In this document: positions 50,701 through 61,455 of the stretch, piece after piece
How the letters are laid out: each line of letters opens with the position of its first letter
How positions within the stretch are numbered: the first letter of the stretch is position 1
Assembly (NCBI GenBank): GCA_000727475.1
Contig: KL647315.1
Coordinates: 236,264 to 300,263, forward strand
DNA length: 64,000 bases
Source of the DNA: Sarcocystis neurona
Lineage: Eukaryota; Apicomplexa; Conoidasida; Eucoccidiorida; Sarcocystidae
Direction: 5' to 3'
The notes under the pieces: generated by a model
The model's database searches: none
What the model was told of the DNA's origin: nothing
The model's input: only the letters and a program-made list of their open reading frames with translations
Translations under genes and position numbers: made by a program

Positions 50701-53700
50701 AGAAAATCAGACGCAACGTCGCAGCAGCAGCACAGAGACCCGGAACAGCAGCCGAGCCTCAACAACAGGAAGGAACTAATGCGGCAGCATCACGAACAGC
50801 AGCTGCTGTCACAAAAGAGCAGCAAGAGGAAGAACAGTCGCAGAAGCAGCAACGAAAGCAGCAGCAGCAGCACCAAGAGCAGCAGCAGCAGCAGCGTGGA
50901 GAGCAAGAGCAGCAAAGATGTAAAAGAATGAGCGACGATTTATCAGAGACTCAGATACGCAAGAAGTGAAGTGCTGTTTTTATGATGAAATATTTATGGT
51001 GGCTGTCCGGTGGTCTGCAACGTCCTTCACGAGGACTTTCCTGCTAGAGACGCTTCCTGTTAAACGATGGGACTGCAGGTGCGCGCCTCCTCTGCCGAAG
51101 AGTTTAGACGTCACCGGAACAAACGAAAACTTCTCTAATAACGTCATTTTGCTCGCACAGCAACTCTCTCTATACTCGTCCGTACGTACACATCTATACA
51201 CATATATATATATATACGGGTCAACACTTCGTCTCGACATACTTGTACATACATACGTATCTACACGTGTGTATATATACATATATATGTATGTGTGCGT
51301 TGAGGGGTCAACACTACCCCTCGACATACTCGTGCGTACATACACATCTATACACGTACACACGTATGTGTAAACGTATACGTATCCACCTACATATATA
51401 TATATATATATATATGGACGGGTCAACATGAGACCTCGACACTGAGAAGGTCTTTTTTTTTTCTCCGTGAGGAAGTGGCACACATTTCCGTGTTTTGTTG
51501 TTCTGCAGAAGACGCTATATGCGGAGGAATTTGTTCGTCTCTTGGTCGCTCTCCCCCCACCAAATCGCTCCCTCTGTCCGTCTCTCTGCATGCCTCTCTT
51601 CGTCTCCTCCCCTCCCTTTTTTTCGCCTGCAATTTCGTCTCTCTATCGGCGCGTCTGCATATATGAAGAAGGCGACCTCCCTGCACACCTCTTACTGCTA
51701 TACATACGTATACACACGCACATGTACATGCTCGGCAGATGTCCACCTACATGTGTGGGGGGCACAGCGACAAACTGACCAGCATGCCCCCAGGTATAGA
51801 ATCGTTCCCTACATATACACGTGCACAATAATATGGTACTCTTCCCATACAGTAGACGAACATACACATATAGAAAAAGAGTCTTTACCTATACATATAT
51901 ATATATGTACACATACATACATACATACGTATAGTCTTTTTACCCGTGTATATATATATATATAAAGTTTTTATGTTTCCACTACACCGCGACATACATA
52001 TTTGTAGGCTACTGTTGACTGTGTGGCATACGAGACGCATGTAAAAAGTCGTCTATGCATCAATCTACCACTCGCCTCCATAAATATACATACACACATA
52101 ATACGTAACAACACACAAATATACATCCATGTACGTACATATATCTATATACATATATGGATATATATATGCACGAATACACGTTTGAGTACTTATACAT
52201 TTCTCTACGCTTGCACATATAGATATATATGTATATGTACGAATACACGTTTGTGTTCTTATACTTATCTCTACGCTTGTGTGTATATATATATATATAT
52301 TTGTACGAAAACGCATTTGTGTACACACACACATTTAAACCGTGTTCTAATATATATGTGTACATATAGGAATAGGTGGTTGTGTACATATATGCGCCTC
52401 TACACTTGTCCACATATATATACATGCGCGCATGCAGTTTTTCACATACCTGTATACCTGTCTGAGCTTGTCCATCTGTAAACATTTATCTATTCACATA
52501 CACCTGTGCCTACATATACACATTTATACTTGTACACACATACATATATATATATACAGGAATGAAGTACACATATATATATACAGGAATGAAGGGCCCC
52601 CTCCGCGTGTGACTTACGAGAGAGCAAATGGGGTGGAGAGGAGCGTCTCTGTGCATGACCCGTTGACCAGTCCCCTCCCCCGCAGATGTCACACTGCACA
52701 TATATACAAGAAATGCAGGTCCCATCGGAGAAGCAAGAACAGGCACAAGACGTGGCTTTCCTGGGTTCCTTTCATCATATATGCACGTAAATGTACAACT
52801 TTCCTTCGGAGAAGCGAGACGCACCAGGAGACCTCCTTTCTCTTCTTCTGTCATACATATATGTGTGAGAAATGCGCGCTCTCCTCGGAGCAGCAAGAAG
52901 AGACAAAAGACGTGGCTTTCCTGAAGCGTCTTCTTATCTGCCGAGAAAAAGTGCGTACCTTCTTTGCGTATCAGCGTATCATTTTTGTAGTTCGAGTTGT
53001 TCGCGTAGCGCAGACGCCCCTCCGGTCGAAATTCGAACTCTAGAAACTCATGTCCGAACTTCCCCTTGTGACCCACGCTGAAATCCATCCCCACCCACGC
53101 ACACACATACACACACACACACACATACACTCTGAAATATCAAATGCGTTGCTGAAAATGACTCGTCCCCATCCCCACACACGCACACATACTTCTTCAG
53201 CCTCCCATGTCCCCGAGTCCTTCTTGCGGCACATACTACTGCGCCCCGTCGCCCGTCTCACATATATGCGCCGCCGTCGACGCGGGCGTGTCTGTGCAAG
53301 TCAGCATCTACACTCCTACAAAAAAGAGACTACGCACACGGGGGGGTGCCTTGTGGACCCCAAGCGGGTCCGTCCCCTCTGCAGGAGATGTATGTGGTGG
53401 CCGTCCTCCTCTGCGTAGATGTGTGGGTGTGGAGATGTACGACGCCGGGTTGTATGCCGGACTGACGGCAGTGTCGGCCACTTTTCTTCTGTTCACAGCA
53501 ACACCGCCACGCACCACCTCTGCGACGTCATATCCAGAGGAACTCACTTAAGAAATCTACACACATACACATATACGTACACCTTACAATTTCCGGTGTC
53601 TAGACACCGAAAAAGAGAGAGGGAGGAACAGAGATAGACACAAAAGAAGGAGAGTATATATGAATACATTTTCCTTTACACGTGTGCATACAAGGAAAGC

Positions 53701-55963
53701 GAGCATACGCACGTACACACATGACGAAAGGGAGCCTACACACATATATATATATATATATGACGTAAGAGAGCACACACATATGAAGAAAGAGAGCATA
53801 TACACACAGATATATACTACATATATGCTTTACATATATACACATATATATATATATATGTGAATAAGTGGTGTGGAGCTTCTGCTGTCACGTCCACCAA
53901 ACAGACACACGGTCTTACTCTATTCAGCTGTCTTCTCTTCTTGTGTCCCGCTGTAGATGTATATGTGTGTGTATTTATACATTCCCTGTATAGAGAAATA
54001 TATGCGGGGGTCTAGTAACATACAAGTATATGCATACGTACGTATATAGACACAGAGATTCCTGACTTTGATCTTCGCAGTGCATAAGTAAATATATACA
54101 TTTGCTTGCATACAGAGAGACAGAGAAGCTTCATATTAAGTCTCCCTGTATACATGTAAATATATATTCATATAGATGTATTTACTACCCTGTGCTTGAA
54201 GTACTTTTCCCCTCCTGGAGTCATGCCTGAGCAGCAGCTCATGTACACGCTGTACGTTTCTGTGGCGTTGTATCACTTCAGAAATTCTTCGACACAAAAA
54301 AGTTGCCACGCAGATGTATACGTGCGCACGTGTAGAGAAACACACAAACATCTGCATCGGTGCTTCCTTCATGTGGTGTACATACACCTCAGATAAACAC
54401 ACAAACATCTGCATCGGTGCTTCCTTCATGTGGTGTACGTACACCTCAGAGAAACACGCAAACATCTGCATCGGTGCTTCCTTCATGTGGTGTACATACA
54501 CCTCAGAGAAACACGCAAACATCTGCATCGGTGCTTCCTTCATGTGGTGTACATACACCTCAGAGAAACACACAAACATCTTCATCGGTGCTTCCTTCGT
54601 GTGGTGTACATACACCTCTTCGTACATACACATGTCTGTATATGCCTGCTTTGAGAAGTAAAAGACGGCACGTCTGTGTGTCCCTATGGAATTTCACTTC
54701 TGAACACGTATATACATATACGCGCACACATACACATATATATACACAAACACATACATATACATATATGTATATATGGATACATATAGCTATAAAGAAG
54801 TGGGAAAACCCTTTTCTATCCGTGGAGCTCCTAGGCACGAGGCACACCGGCGTATGATAATTCAGCTGCTGCCGGTTCGGCCCGACGTCTGTACCGGCAC
54901 ACAACGACCGTAGAAGCGTGGAGTATGTACACATATATATTTATATTTATATCTGCATACGTGGGTACAGGTATATGTCGACCGTGTAAGCGCGCAACAT
55001 GTATACATAAACAGATATATCTGCATATGTCCGTACCGGTGTGTAACGACGTTAGAGCGTGGAGCATCTATACATATATATATATATATATTTATATCTG
55101 CATACGTGTGTACCGGTATATACGCGCGTATATACGCAGTTCGTTTACATATAATAGCGCTGTGAATAATCGACAAAGACATACAAATACACAGATACAT
55201 ACACATACACATACACGTGTCCAGCACCACGGACACGTACGTATAAGTAGGTACATGTTTCCGTCTACGGGTGGGGGTTCAACACATAAAAAGCTGTGAA
55301 CACCACACAAAGACATACATACATGCCACTACATATACACATATATATAGACGCGTACAGCGACACATAGACGTACGTAGCGATATATATTTCCGTCGTG
55401 TCTGTCTCTATACGTACACACAGAGAGAGAAATACATACACAGAGGCAAAGGGACATAGAAAGACACATCTACCAGCATGCGGGAATACACGGAAATCTC
55501 TTTACAATATATAAATGCGGGACTTTTAATACAAGCGTGTCACGGTCTCTGTGTCTCTGTGTCTCTGTGCCTCTGCCAATATATGAGAAACCCCTTCCCT
55601 CCCACGCAGACGTATGCAGACCCACACGTACGTAGTATCTACATATGTGCGTTGCTGTTTATATAGAGAAGCAGATAAACAGAAAGCGGGTGCTCTCACA
55701 GACGTAGTCGCCGTGGACACAAGGAGAAGCTACACACACACGTACACATACATACACGCCTATGTACGTACGTATATATTGAAGCAGTAAATATATACAG
55801 ATAGATAGAGAGACTATCTACGCATGAAACAGGCACGGGAGAATATATATATATATTTTTTGAGGAGAATGCGGACAAACGGGAAAAGAATACCGACGCG
55901 GAGACAGCAAGGGGCTTACTAGTAGCGCAGGTAGAAGTCGTTATTATCCGGGACCGCTGCCAT
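43390..55963 (-). CDS. MAGOH: Mago nashi (MAGOH), exon junction complex core protein
   Basis: Six minus-strand exons join in phase: 55920-55963, 52959-53077, 50602-50665, 49922-50009, 46180-46305 and 43390-43404, giving 151 residues. Exon 1 starts at ATG 55963 with an N-terminal tail and DFYLRY. Exon 2 reads [20 protein letters not shown] and [12 protein letters not shown]. Exon 3 has [16 protein letters not shown], exon 4 [20 protein letters not shown], exon 5 [16 protein letters not shown] and SLIGLHFR. The 15-nt last exon supplies IKPV and TAA, matching the conserved IKP-hydrophobic end of the family. All diagnostic Mago segments are present and uninterrupted. Mago binds Y14 (RBM8A) and, with eIF4A3, marks exon junctions on spliced mRNA in the nucleus; that role is known from other eukaryotes. 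Metazoan proteins are about 146 residues. The gene is remarkable for five introns of 0.6-2.8 kb filled with CTG (sense), TATATG and other repeats, and for hosting exons of a plus-strand gene. Confidence 0.97.
43450..43745. repeat. Three to four diverged copies of an about 90-bp unit beside the mago end
   Basis: Copies hold TGCAACTAACxxCGGTAACA-like and GATGGGTCTTC-like words at about 43,456, 43,527, 43,599 and 43,695, separated by CATATATA runs. They lie in the last mago intron. Confidence 0.75.
44020..44470. repeat. CATATA/TATACAC low-complexity tract
   Basis: AC- and AT-rich on the plus strand (TG-rich on the mago sense strand). Similar tracts recur in the mago introns at 45,140-45,380, 45,540-45,640, 45,720-46,050, 46,580-46,880 and 47,000-47,160. 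No coding signal. Confidence 0.8.
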
Positions 55964-58547
55964 TGTCCCTTTCTGCAATACAACCGCCGCAGAGACACAC
56001 TCCCTTCACACACCGATGCAGGTATTATATGTCAAACTGCCCCTGTACAAGCGCACTCCACACAGAGACGTAGGTTTACATCTCTGTACACAAATGTCCC
56101 CGAGACACAGAGACAGAAAGACAGAGAGAAAAGGGGGGAGTTGCAGAGAAATGAATTGGAAGAGATGCGGAGATATCTCAACAAATGGGGACCATACTCC
56201 AGGGATGCACACCTGCAACGGTGAAACACTCTCCCTCTCACACAAACCTGCCTATGGACCCCTAAAAGTACATATATTTGTATACGTTGGTATATATATA
56301 TGTATATGTGTATACAAACAGAGAGAAAAGATTAAGATGTGCGCATTCGTATATATAAAGGGAGAAAAAAGCAGAGAGAGAATCGTGTTCATACACAGGC
56401 ACATACATACATATATATATGTATAGAGAGAGACACCAAGAGAAAAAGATGGATACGTTTAAAATATACAGAGATACTGAGAAGAAGAGAGATCGGTAAG
56501 ACGCATGTCTGCTTCACAAAGTGAAGGAAGTGTGAGTAAATGCGGACACACGCAGACGAAATTTCTTCACCTCTTGAAGTTGGCGTTGAGGGACCCAGAG
56601 ACACACTGCTGCAGAACATCTTCGTAAATATGTGAGTTACCAGTGCAGCATCAATATACTCTTGAAATGTATTACGCCCTCATATACGTATATGTATATG
56701 CATACAAGAGAATACAGAAGCATTACGTATACTATATACACGTGTGTAGATGACTTGCTACGTATATACAGGGGCGTGGCACCCACACTCGAAAGGCAGC
56801 GTAATACACCTGCCTGCGAATATGTACGGATGGTGCCTCTCTCTCTGTATATATGTGAAGGAGACTGTATATGCTAATAGACTTGGGTGTGGTCACGTGT
56901 GTGTCGCCGGGTTGGGAAGTATACCCAGGAGTCGATGTTGGAGAAGATTTCGACATCGTCTCCGTATACGTGGAATATATACACAAAGCTGAACCGGTAC
57001 GTCTGTTGAGACCCTATCTTAATATGTAATTATATATGCCTACGACTCTCCACACATAAATATATTCATATACACGCAGAGACACAGAGCGACGGAGAAG
57101 AGGACAAAGCGGAAGAAAAAGAAGAGAAAGTAAGCGAACAACTCCCCCCCAACGTGCGCGCTTACAACTCTAAAGATGTACACATACACACACACATATA
57201 GGCGTATATCGAGAGAGAGCGACTGCTGTGGAAAGACGAAGAAAGAGGCTTATATGCAGGCGTGTGAACGGGCAAAGGAAAACATTTTCGGCAGCTGCAT
57301 AGACAGATCAGACTACCTACTTCTATACGAGAACCCAGCAAAGTCGTGGGCGTGTGTGTAAGGGGGACGGGATGTACCGAACTCGACAGGGTTGTCGTAG
57401 AGAAACGGGAGGATGCGCGGGTGGACGCAGCACTGCAGCCCCACCCATACACATCTAGGCAATGTACTTAATTGAAATTTAGTAGCATATATGCATAGAT
57501 ACGTATGTGTACATACACGTATTCGTATATGTGCTGTACACGTATGTGGATCACCGAAGGAGAGAATGATTTTCTACAGCACTGTCGCGGTATCTGTAAG
57601 CAAGTGCAGTTACACCTATTTCTTTTTCTCGGTGTGTGGGCGCACTTTCACGTATGTGCCCAGTAGCAGGGACTGCGACTACTTAGAAGGAAATGCTCGT
57701 GTGAGGAGGCAGTAAACGTCTACAATTCTTTGAGGCGAAAGAAAACGGGAAGGAAATAACGACGGGGACACGGAAGGTTTGAAAGGAAATACTGGCGCAG
57801 ACTCCACATTTGGACCAGAGAGGAAAAGCGAAAATTAGACGAGTGAGAGAATGAGGCACTGTGGAGCAGCTGCAGTGTCTGCGACAGGCTGCTTGATATA
57901 GCCAGTAGAAGAACTGATAGAAGAAGACTGCTCCTCCCGGACGCGGCGCTGCGACTTGCAGACGCGCAGAGCACGCGAAGAGGAACCGGTACGCACGTAA
58001 ATTTCTAGAGAAAATATCTCTCGGAGCTCTCTATCGAGAATGGCCACACGAAGAACAGCAACTCTCGCTTTTCCTCACAAAAGCCTCGTTTGACTTGGCC
58101 GCCTTTTTTTCCCGTGGAAGTCCTGTTAGAAGGGGGATGCGCATATAGGCACGGACTTGAACCGTAGACGGGCGTGGAGAAGACCGTTATGGACAAAAAT
58201 ACATATGCGTGGCTACGTACGTTTTTATCCGAATGACCGTTTACAGACGCATACACAGAAAGAAAGACAGATCCACACGAAGAAGTGACATATAGGTGAA
58301 TAAATATGCAGGTAGGCAAGGGAATTACAAGAAGGGGCCCGCGTAGCAGTCATTGGCAGTGCTGTGGGAGACACAGATTTCTTCATCACTTTCGTTAGCT
58401 GTTCCCAAGCTCTCCGGCATTTTTTTGAGCCTTTTTCCTCCAGCATCTCCTCCTTGTTTTTCTCGTGCTGGCCCCCCCAAAACACAGTGTGACAGCGTTG
58501 AAGACGTGGAGAAATATCAGCGCAGTCTCACAAAACGGAAGCGGTAG
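44787..58547 (+). CDS. Unidentified plus-strand gene interleaved with mago
   Basis: Sixteen putative exons keep reading phase throughout, about 407 residues: 44787-44872 (start uncertain), 47315-47435, 51509-51536, 54176-54301, 56556-56631, 56861-56996, 57088-57129, 57218-57357, 57390-57463, 57580-57595, 57664-57711, 57801-57842, 57876-57988, 58247-58284, 58316-58393 and 58488-58547 (TAG). Visible segments are [40 protein letters not shown]-type [20 protein letters not shown], an acidic linker [73 protein letters not shown] and a basic end [11 protein letters not shown]. No signal peptide, clear membrane helix or known family was recognised. Exons 1-4 are separated by kilobase introns and lie inside mago introns on the other strand; exons 6-15 are separated by introns of 31-258 nt. 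The 3' half (from 56556) is much better supported than the first three exons, which might belong to something else. Confidence 0.62.
46352..46400 (-). repeat. Short CAG-rich stretch upstream of mago exon 5
   Basis: The plus strand reads GCAAGCAGCAGCACAGG, which is CTG-type on the mago sense strand, about 50-90 nt before the acceptor of exon 46180-46305. Confidence 0.7.
47515..47950. repeat. Four spaced copies of an about 43-bp unit
   Basis: Units with CAACGTGTCTTCTGTATAGA and then ATAATATAAG variants occur at about 47,519, 47,638, 47,771 and 47,904, spaced 119-133 bp with TATATA runs between. They lie inside mago intron 4 and follow plus-gene exon 47315-47435. Confidence 0.88.
48130..48470. 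repeat. CTATCTATAT low-complexity tract
   Basis: Dense degenerate (CTAT)n and ATCTAT words on the plus strand. In mago intron 4 (between exons 46180-46305 and 49922-50009). No coding signal. Confidence 0.85.
48630..49135. repeat. Large imperfect palindrome, about 500 bp
   Basis: The left arm holds CGGGAAACACAAACATGTGC (48,640) and AAAAGCGAGAGGCACGGACA (48,744). The right arm holds their reverse complements in reverse order: TGTCCGTGCCTCTCGCTTTT (48,993) and TTTGTGTATCCCG (49,109). Both pairs centre on about 48,880, in (TA)n-rich DNA. A third copy of the 20-mer in left-arm orientation is at 49,191. Lies in a mago intron. Confidence 0.85.
50440..50920 (-). repeat. CAG (plus) / CTG (mago sense) repeats flanking mago exon 3
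   Basis: Two clusters, 50,460-50,545 and 50,690-50,915. On the minus strand they are CTG and sit just upstream of mago exon 4 (49922-50009) and exon 3 (50602-50665) respectively. The plus-strand Gln-rich open frame through them is antisense and not supported. Confidence 0.88.
51220..51445. repeat. Three copies of a GGGTCAACA..CTCGACA unit
   Basis: Copies at about 51,229, 51,305 and 51,420 share GGGTCAACA and (T/C)CTCGACA(T/C), separated by TACATATATA. In mago intron 2. Confidence 0.75.
52150..52345. repeat. Three copies of a GTACGAATACACGTTTG unit
   Basis: Similar units of about 60-65 bp start near 52,170, 52,236 and 52,302 with GA(A)TACACGTTTG, CTTATAC and TCTCTACGCTTG. Separated by TATATA. 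In mago intron 2. Confidence 0.75.
54339..54620. repeat. 57-bp minisatellite, about 4.9 copies
   Basis: Units of 57 bp with AACATCTGCATCGGTGCTTC and GTGGTGTACATACACCTC are repeated five times at 95% or higher identity, immediately after plus-gene exon 54176-54301 and inside mago intron 1. Because 57 = 3 x 19, several frames on both strands read 19-residue repeats without stops. Confidence 0.95.
54890..55110. repeat. Three copies of a GTACCGG..GCGTGGAG unit
   Basis: Units near 54,892, 54,965 and 55,031 share GTACCGG-, AACGACCGT- and GAGC-like words, separated by ATATATTTATATCTGCATA. In mago intron 1. Confidence 0.7.
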
Positions 58548-60360
58548 CGGATGCGGACCGCCCGCGGCGCACAACAGAACGCACAAAGCAGGCAGCAGCG
58601 GCAGCTCTGCAAATGGAGGAAAAACTGCAACTGAACAATGACTCCCTCCGTGAGGTGCATGTCACCGTTCGGAACAAGTGGAGTGGGAAGAGAGTGCCCC
58701 TGATGGAGCTGTACGGTTGGAAACAGACCATCAGTATTTTTGCGGGAGTAGACCCTCAACAGAGTACATGAGCGCCCTAGAAATATCAAATTGAATGTAT
58801 ACTGATGAGCGAAGCGTTTATTCGTATAAGACGAGTAAGGGATAGTGAGCTGTCAGAACTCCGTTTTTCGTTAGTTGCAGGCTGGACACCGACGGCATTT
58901 ATTGCGGGAATTTTCGTGGTGGGCACAGTTTGTCTGGACGAGTGGAGAGGACGGAGGGAGTGACTTGAACCCCTCCCTAATGTGGTAATGATGCGTATAA
59001 CCTCTATCAGAAGCTGGTCTGACAGATGCAACTTCTCACCGTGAAGGAAACGAGGAGAAAAAACGCGTCCTTCTAGCCTGTACTCCACTGATGGAGAGAG
59101 TTCTTCGAAGAAGCACTGTTTTCAACAGGGACGAAGTCAACAGAATTCAACCTGCGCACCACTTTCTGCGCCTGTCACCCGAGCCGTTACCACGGTCTCC
59201 CGACAACACAAACGCTATGTATCCTGGCAGCGCTGGCGCCAGTAAACAGAAAAACTGTGCTATCAAGACAACTGGCAACGCTCGTCGAGTTATTCTATAA
59301 AAAGCCGCCAGTGCACGGTCCTTGCTTATCCCATCTCCCACTTCCAACTGGATGACGCACACACGTTCATGATTCAAACGCGGGGATGCATGCGTTGGCG
59401 GGTAAGCGCCTCGCTGACGTGTCAAGCCTGCAAGTCAGCGAGCCGAACTTCCGCTCGATGTGAAAAAAGGTTCTCTACGGACTACCATACAGATAATATC
59501 TGCATCAAGTAGTGACGTGTATATTCCAAGGACACAACTTCAGCTCCACGTGAGAAACAGCTGCAGTTAAAGAAAGACACACTCCAAAAATGGCGGCCAC
59601 TCTGAAGACCGGCAGTATCTCACTCAAGGACAGGGAAACCCAAAGCAACAGCGCTGTGTAGTTGCTGTATTCGGCCTTCCATTGGGCGTCTCATTCGACG
59701 TGTAAATAACTCACGCCTAAAACTACCTAATCATCCACTTCCTTGTAATTTTGTGCATGGCGGAGAACCGACGATGTTTGAACGATATTTAACCCGTCAA
59801 TCTTCGAACAAATGCGACACCCAGTCGTCCCGATCCTCGTTAGTGTGTGCCCGGCAGGGAAGTAGTAATGTTTAAATGGTATTGAACCCGCCAATCTTCA
59901 AACAAGTGTGCACACTGTATAGGTGAAAGACAAATGAACGCTGGAATCCCGGAGGAAGGAAAGATGTTCTTCACGCACAATAATCTAAAAGCTGGGACCT
60001 ACTAACCCACACAGATCTTATTTAAAATGATATGCGTACGTGTTCAATGTGAGACGTGTGTATGGTTTGCAGGTGCTGTACTACGTTCATGCTATACGTA
60101 TCTGATATGCGGCACTTTATGCTTCTATATCTTGTAGAAGTTGATTATCACGGTTATATACATAGACGGCCCTGTTTTCAGAGGTGTGTGTGTGTGTGTG
60201 TGTTTGTGTGAATATCCAGTTGTACAGCAGCGCAAACTAGTAGTTTTCAGTAGTGTGTGCGTCTCTCTTTAGAAATTCGTTATCTCGTAGGCTTGACGTA
60301 GGCGTGGAGGTTTCCACAGACGTGTATACTCACGTCCTTATCCATAAGCATACAGGACGG
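58548..60360. other. Intergenic region with a direct repeat
   Basis: Non-repetitive DNA between the plus-strand gene stop (58547) and the next weak coding signals. A 53-residue plus frame at 58,612-58,770 is probably 3' UTR. Two similar units of about 48 bp lie at about 59,773-59,822 and 59,867-59,915, both reading (G/A)ATGTTT(G/A)AA(C/T)G(A/G)TATT, then AACCCG and CAATCTTC. There is a (TG)n run at 60,186-60,208. Confidence 0.6.
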
Positions 60361-61455
60361 CATGTATCGATTTTGTAGCTTTATTGAGGAGGGTAATCCG
60401 GTGAGACATTCCCGGTGGTTATTCAGCGGTGCACGTCGGGCTCTCCCACTAGCGCGTTACGCACACGAACGTGGATACGCATCCTTGGAGCAGAAGACAC
60501 CAGTACTTCATCGCGTGCGAATACAAATTCTGGGAGATTTATCAGATTCGGCGCACGCGACGCTTCCACGGTAGAGCACTGGAGGGTGCGCATAGGGGTG
60601 CATCCATACATTTGTTTCATCCGTATCTAGTGGGACAGCAGCACAGTCAGATACTCGGCATACACTCTGTACTTTATCCATTCTGCGCTCACTCTCTGTC
60701 CTGAATGAAACTACACATCAAACTCACATATACGTGTGTCTCCGTGTATGCACACACGTGTAACACCGATATGCAGGATCGTCAGCGTTTACGGAGAACC
60801 TGCGTGAGAAAGAGGTAGTGCCTACACTGGATAAAAAACTGAACAACTAGGTGTGAAGGTGTTGAATGCTTCCGTAGCCATGGAGGATGTCTGACTTGTG
60901 GCTATTCTACCAGTGTAAATTGTGCAAAAGTTCATCTTGTGCTTGAAGGTTACGCAGCATACGTACACCTGCACGTATTCACACGCATGTCTGCGTACAC
61001 TAGTGTGTGGGCACCGACGACGCCTCCACCTACGTAATGAGAACAGCACCTTGGAGGCGTCCCACTGCAAACATCTGTGCAATGCACCTTGCACACCTAC
61101 GATTGGAAACAACTGTGCGCTACATTGTGAACGTCCGTTTCTATTTGACTCCAGGTAACGACTAATGTTCTTAACGCAAGTTCTATATATCTTTTGTGAT
61201 AGTGTGCCTGTGTTGACCTTTAATTGGCATCCTCTCGCTACCTTTTCCATCCGCAGGTGCAAGGCAGCGACACCAGGATGCATCTCTATGCGACCCTTCC
61301 GACCTTGCTGCCCATCGGTGACCTTTGCTTGTTCGAAAGATACACATTTTTGTGTTTCTCTCCCGGCACGCGTAGACGTACCGACGCCTGCTACTTTTTC
61401 CTGTGCGACCTGGAAAAGAAGCGTAGGCCAACCGTTAACAAGTTTTGTGTTCTAA
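60360..61455 (+). CDS. Possible small cysteine-rich protein gene, low support
   Basis: A possible intron at 61155-61256 (CCAG|gtaacg to TTTTCCATCCGCAG) joins two Cys-rich blocks in phase. The first, ending at 61154, reads SHCKHLCNAPCTPTIGNNC and more. The second begins DSRCKAATPGC, with FRPCCPSVTFAC and DTHFCVSLP, to about 61422 or a stop at 61453. A further block at about 60,480-60,700 has a plausible frame (YFIACEYKFWEIYQIRR). No domain is recognised; regular Cys spacing would fit an extracellular protein. The second block also has good splice signals and an open frame on the minus strand, so strand and reality are both uncertain. Confidence 0.3.

Noticed and set aside
50550..50970. Plus Gln-rich open frame (197 codons)
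   Set aside because: Covers mago exon 3 in antisense and the CAG arrays; no independent coding evidence.
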